In this document: positions 61,104-64,000 of the stretch, one piece after another
Layout: each line of letters starts with the position of its first letter
Numbering within the stretch: the stretch's first letter is position 1
From: CAIVPM01 sp964477265
GTDB taxonomy: Bacteria; Bacteroidota; Bacteroidia; Chitinophagales; Chitinophagaceae
Assembly: GCA_964477265.1 (NCBI GenBank)
Contig: CAYZDJ010000014.1
Location: 1 to 64,000 of the forward strand
Reading direction: 5' to 3'
DNA: 64,000 bases
Program-made: the position numbers and the translations under genes
The notes under the pieces: generated by a model
Told to the model about the DNA's origin: nothing
Database searches by the model: none
The model's input: only the letters and a program-made list of their open reading frames with translations

Positions 61104-64000
61104 TTATTCTACCACTATTTTTTGTGTTTGTTTACCAGTATTGGTAATAATACTTACTAAATACATTCCTTTAGCAAAGGTTGATACATCAATGGCATTA
61201 ATACCCATACTTAATGGTTGTTGTTTAAGTTGTTTTCCTAGTAAATTAGTAATAATAATACTTCCTCTACCAATTAGTTTATCAACTTTTAAACTAATAG
61301 TTGTATGTGCAGGATTTGGATAAAATATGAAGTTGTTAGTTATTAAGTCATTAGTTGTAACAATTCCTTTGCTTGTACAAGTTACAATGTTGCTAGGAAT
61401 AGTTCTATTATTGCTGCAACCATTAGCATCGGTAGTAGTATATGTTACGTTTACTGTTCCAGTAACATTACCAGTATTTACAACACCACTGGTCGCATTT
61501 ATATTAAAGCCAGATGCAGTACCTGTACTGGACCATAAACCACCTAATGGTTTTCCTACTAATGTAAAGGGCTTGTTTTTGCAATAACCGCCACTACCAC
61601 TTATACCTGTTGTGCCTAGTGCAAATTTTATTGTTGGAATTTCAGGAATGGCATTTACTTGTACTGAAAAATTGGAAGAAGCAGGGCATCCAATTTCATT
61701 AACAGCAGTATATTTAATATTTGCTACACCTGCACTTGTGCCAGTTACTACACCTATACGATTTACAGTAGCTCTGCCAGCTGTACTACTCCAAACTCCA
61801 TTAGCGGTTGTATTATTTAGTTGAATACTTGAACCTACACATACACTTGTAGAACCTGTAGTTGCTGCTGGTGCAATTAATGCAGGGATTGTAATTGTGT
61901 TGCTTTTATATGCACTTGAAATACCATTACATGTTGTTGTCATTAAACAATAAATATTATCATTTGGTTGCAAGCCAACTGCGTAGTAAACAACATTATT
62001 TATTGGTGTAATAGCTCCATTAATAATTTGGGTAATTATAACATTGTTTTTATACCAATTATATACTGTGTTTAAACAAGTATTTGAAGAAACACTTGTA
62101 AATGTTGTTGCACCAGTTGTGCAATTATACAAACCATTTGAAATATTAATTGTTGGATTGATGGGTAGTTGTTCTACTAATTCAATGTTACTTAGATCTA
62201 CTTGATCTTGTAGATTACCTTCAATTTTTATTGAAAATTTTCCTATGTTATCAATTAAAGCTGTAGGAATTGCAAAATAATTTTCTGTTAGGTTATTATT
62301 ATTTTGCAGCGTAACAGATTTAGTATCTATAACTATATCACTTAAGTTATAAAAATTAACTACCAATTCTGGATTTGTAACAAATACATGCTTCTTTGTG
62401 TTAATTTTCAAAAAATAACATCTAGATGGGAAATACATTTTTGAATGCTTTAACAAGTCACCAGAAGCCATTCTTGCCCTGTTATTTGCAAACTGCAAAA
62501 AGGTTAGATTAGTATTACCACCGTTTTCTCTCCAACCTGCATCATTATTATATAAAAATTTTCCACCATAAACTGTTTCTGGTTCCATACCATTTATATT
62601 ACTAACGCCATATTTTAACGCCAACGTTTGGTTCATAGCTAATAAGGATTCTTTGCCAGTTGTTAATTCTGGAACTAAAGGACCTCCACCAATACGACTA
62701 TGATAAAAACCAGTTGTATAACGGCTTTCGCTAGTTAAAAATTTATTAGACATGTAATAAGTCATACTTGGTTCATACCAATTTTTGGTTAATGTTTTTG
62801 CAGAACTTAAAAGGTTTGTGGTGGCAACAGGATCTTTAGTATTTATTGTTCCCCTAAACCAACTGTGCACAGCCGAGTGTGTACCTCCAAAATTAGTGCT
62901 GCCAATACTTAAAAGATTGTCATCTAATTGCCTGTTATAATAACTTAAATCAGGAATTGATAGCCCATTAAATGAAGCAAAACCACTGGGATCAAAAACA
63001 CTCTCATACAGAAAGTCTTTTCTAAAATAACATTCAGCTCTTTTAACATTTACAGGTATTTTCAATTCAATATTATCGCCATTCCAACAATATTGAGTTA
63101 TTGAGCAAGAGCCTGCATAGCCTGACACACAAGGCAAATTAAATGTAGTATTGTCGTTTTGTTTTTTTACATCGCCAAATGTGCTTGCTGGATGTGGATC
63201 AAGAAAGGTGAGGTGCTCTACTTTGAAATTAGGAAAGTAATTGGCAAAGCGATGTAGCGTTTGTAGCAACAATATAGTGCCTCTACTATGACCTATAAAA
63301 TGATTAGGTTTGCCAAACCAAGTTGTTCTATCAACATTAAGCATGCTGCCAAGTTGCATAAACGTTGAAAATAAATTATCAGCTGCTGATTCTAAATATC
63401 CAACACCACTATTATTAAACAATGCACTATTATTGGATAGCACTGCCCAATCATATAATAAAACAACCTCTTTTGTTGGGTCAAAACTACCATCTACAAG
63501 CTCAAGCTGCCCTGTTGCAGTATTGTTTTTATAAATAACACCCCCACCAGCTCTTTTTATTATCTCTTTACCCATTGTAATAAAATCATCTGGAAAACTT
63601 CCACCAAGCTGAAAGCCGTGTACAATAACTGTAATTCCTGGTTCAAAATCAATGCTAATTGGTAATGTTTCTGTATTATTTAGTGTATTAAATTCTTCAG
63701 GATTTGCTTCCTCAATTACAGATAATATATTCCCCTCAACTGCATCTACTGTCCAGCTACTGGTAATTTTTATACTATCATTGGCATTTAAAGAAATAGT
63801 ATGACTGGAAATAATTGTCTTGCTTCCATGTAATTCCTTATAAAATTTCAGTTTTGCTACACCAGCCAAACCACCATAGTTTCTTACATAACTGCTAAGT
63901 TGCACCATATCTCCCAGCTTTACCTTGATTTTACTCATTAATAATCCTTCATGAATTGCTTTAGCAAAATCAGGTGCAGCCCCAACAATGATTGCTCGTG
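61104..64000 (-). CDS. T9SS-secreted lipase-like protein, 5' end beyond the window
   Basis: The frame is open from the T9SS end at 61104 through to the right edge; upstream of the Met at 63938 it continues in frame (FAKAIHEGLLMSKIKVKLGD), so 63938 is not necessarily the start and the gene is 5'-truncated here. Visible domains: a CARDB-like Ig segment, an alpha/beta-hydrolase core with ITVIVHGFQLGG, the nucleophile elbow HFIGHSRGTILLLQTL (Ser) and FLDPHPA, Ig-like repeats with SVQVNAIPEIPTIKF and GLWSSTGTASG, and a C-terminal sorting domain (IFYPNPAHTTISLKVDKLIG). Predicted surface or secreted esterase/lipase; substrate unknown. Confidence 0.87.
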   Translation of the reverse strand, partial: RAIIVGAAPDFAKAIHEGLLMSKIKVKLGDMVQLSSYVRNYGGLAGVAKLKFYKELHGSKTIISSHTISLNANDSIKITSSWTVDAVEGNILSVIEEANPEEFNTLNNTETLPISIDFEPGITVIVHGFQLGGSFPDDFITMGKEIIKRAGGGVIYKNNTATGQLELVDGSFDPTKEVVLLYDWAVLSNNSALFNNSGVGYLESAADNLFSTFMQLGSMLNVDRTTWFGKPNHFIGHSRGTILLLQTLHRFANYFPNFKVEHLTFLDPHPASTFGDVKKQNDNTTFNLPCVSGYAGSCSITQYCWNGDNIELKIPVNVKRAECYFRKDFLYESVFDPSGFASFNGLSIPDLSYYNRQLDDNLLSIGSTNFGGTHSAVHSWFRGTINTKDPVATTNLLSSAKTLTKNWYEPSMTYYMSNKFLTSESRYTTGFYHSRIGGGPLVPELTTGKESLLAMNQTLALKYGVSNINGMEPETVYGGKFLYNNDAGWRENGGNTNLTFLQFANNRARMASGDLLKHSKMYFPSRCYFLKINTKKHVFVTNPELVVNFYNLSDIVIDTKSVTLQNNNNLTENYFAIPTALIDNIGKFSIKIEGNLQDQVDLSNIELVEQLPINPTINISNGLYNCTTGATTFTSVSSNTCLNTVYNWYKNNVIITQIINGAITPINNVVYYAVGLQPNDNIYCLMTTTCNGISSAYKSNTITIPALIAPAATTGSTSVCVGSSIQLNNTTANGVWSSTAGRATVNRIGVVTGTSAGVANIKYTAVNEIGCPASSNFSVQVNAIPEIPTIKFALGTTGISGSGGYCKNKPFTLVGKPLGGLWSSTGTASGFNINATSGVVNTGNVTGTVNVTYTTTDANGCSNNRTIPSNIVTCTSKGIVTTNDLITNNFIFYPNPAHTTISLKVDKLIGRGSIIITNLLGKQLKQQPLSMGINAIDVSTFAKGMYLVSIITNTGKQTQKIVVE

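Overview
The window is an AT-rich Bacteroidota chromosome segment, most likely from the Chitinophagales/Chitinophagaceae side of the phylum. The evidence is the 5' end of a 16S rRNA gene on the minus strand, promoters of the phylum-specific TTTG / TAnnTTTG type, several proteins with a type IX secretion (T9SS) C-terminal sorting domain, an outer-membrane barrel of the TonB-receptor type, PuuD-type urate oxidation and many AT-rich intergenic word repeats. Family assignment is inference from the 16S start and gene style only.

Layout. 1-803: 16S start and a leader with three tandem rRNA promoters. 804-6337 (minus): heptosyltransferase-like GT9, rpe, a secreted repeat protein and an OmpA-domain protein. 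6733-14814: a large outer-membrane barrel, an SDR enzyme, a YjjG-type HAD phosphatase, a large secreted protein ending in a caspase/separase-like His-Cys domain, Hsp20 and a bacilliredoxin. 14815-15275: a nested repeat island. 15276-17969: a T9SS protein with LPX-type leucine-rich repeats. 18157-20959 (minus): tRNA-Thr, Tyr, Gly, Thr, tuf, tRNA-Trp, secE, nusG, closed by a strong terminator. 21300-26667: phoH and two convergent, abutting pectate-lyase-like secreted proteins. 26804-33667: small metabolic and redox genes, a DUF4139 protein carrying an inserted TonB-plug-like domain, a haem-binding protein, an Lrp regulator and a thioredoxin protein. 33729-37519: urate/allantoin catabolism (puuD divergent from allB-allantoicase). 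37623-42040: an A-type Fe-S carrier, a membrane protein, a B12-dependent mutase large subunit, kduI and kduD. 42113-50930: tRNA-Arg, Nudix, ATP-grasp-like and SirB1-like proteins, thyA, sdaA, ogt. 50927-55513: CCA-adding/HD enzyme, GH26 and a two-gene unit with a DUF488 protein. 55637-60825 (minus): a complete type I restriction-modification system (hsdR-hsdM-hsdS). 61104-64000: a T9SS lipase-like protein cut by the window edge.

Functional themes. Two pectate-lyase-like proteins with KduI and KduD outline the outer and inner parts of pectin use; GH26 adds mannan cleavage. PuuD, AllB and allantoicase form a nearly complete urate-to-ureidoglycolate route. The type I R-M operon is followed in the same orientation by a two-gene unit, a putative Panacea-like/DUF488 fusion and an uncharacterised partner, which is the best candidate here for an undescribed defence-associated module. 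Intergenic DNA is unusually rich in imperfect palindromes made of roughly 10-11-nt sub-repeats, and related short words appear in frame inside at least five genes.
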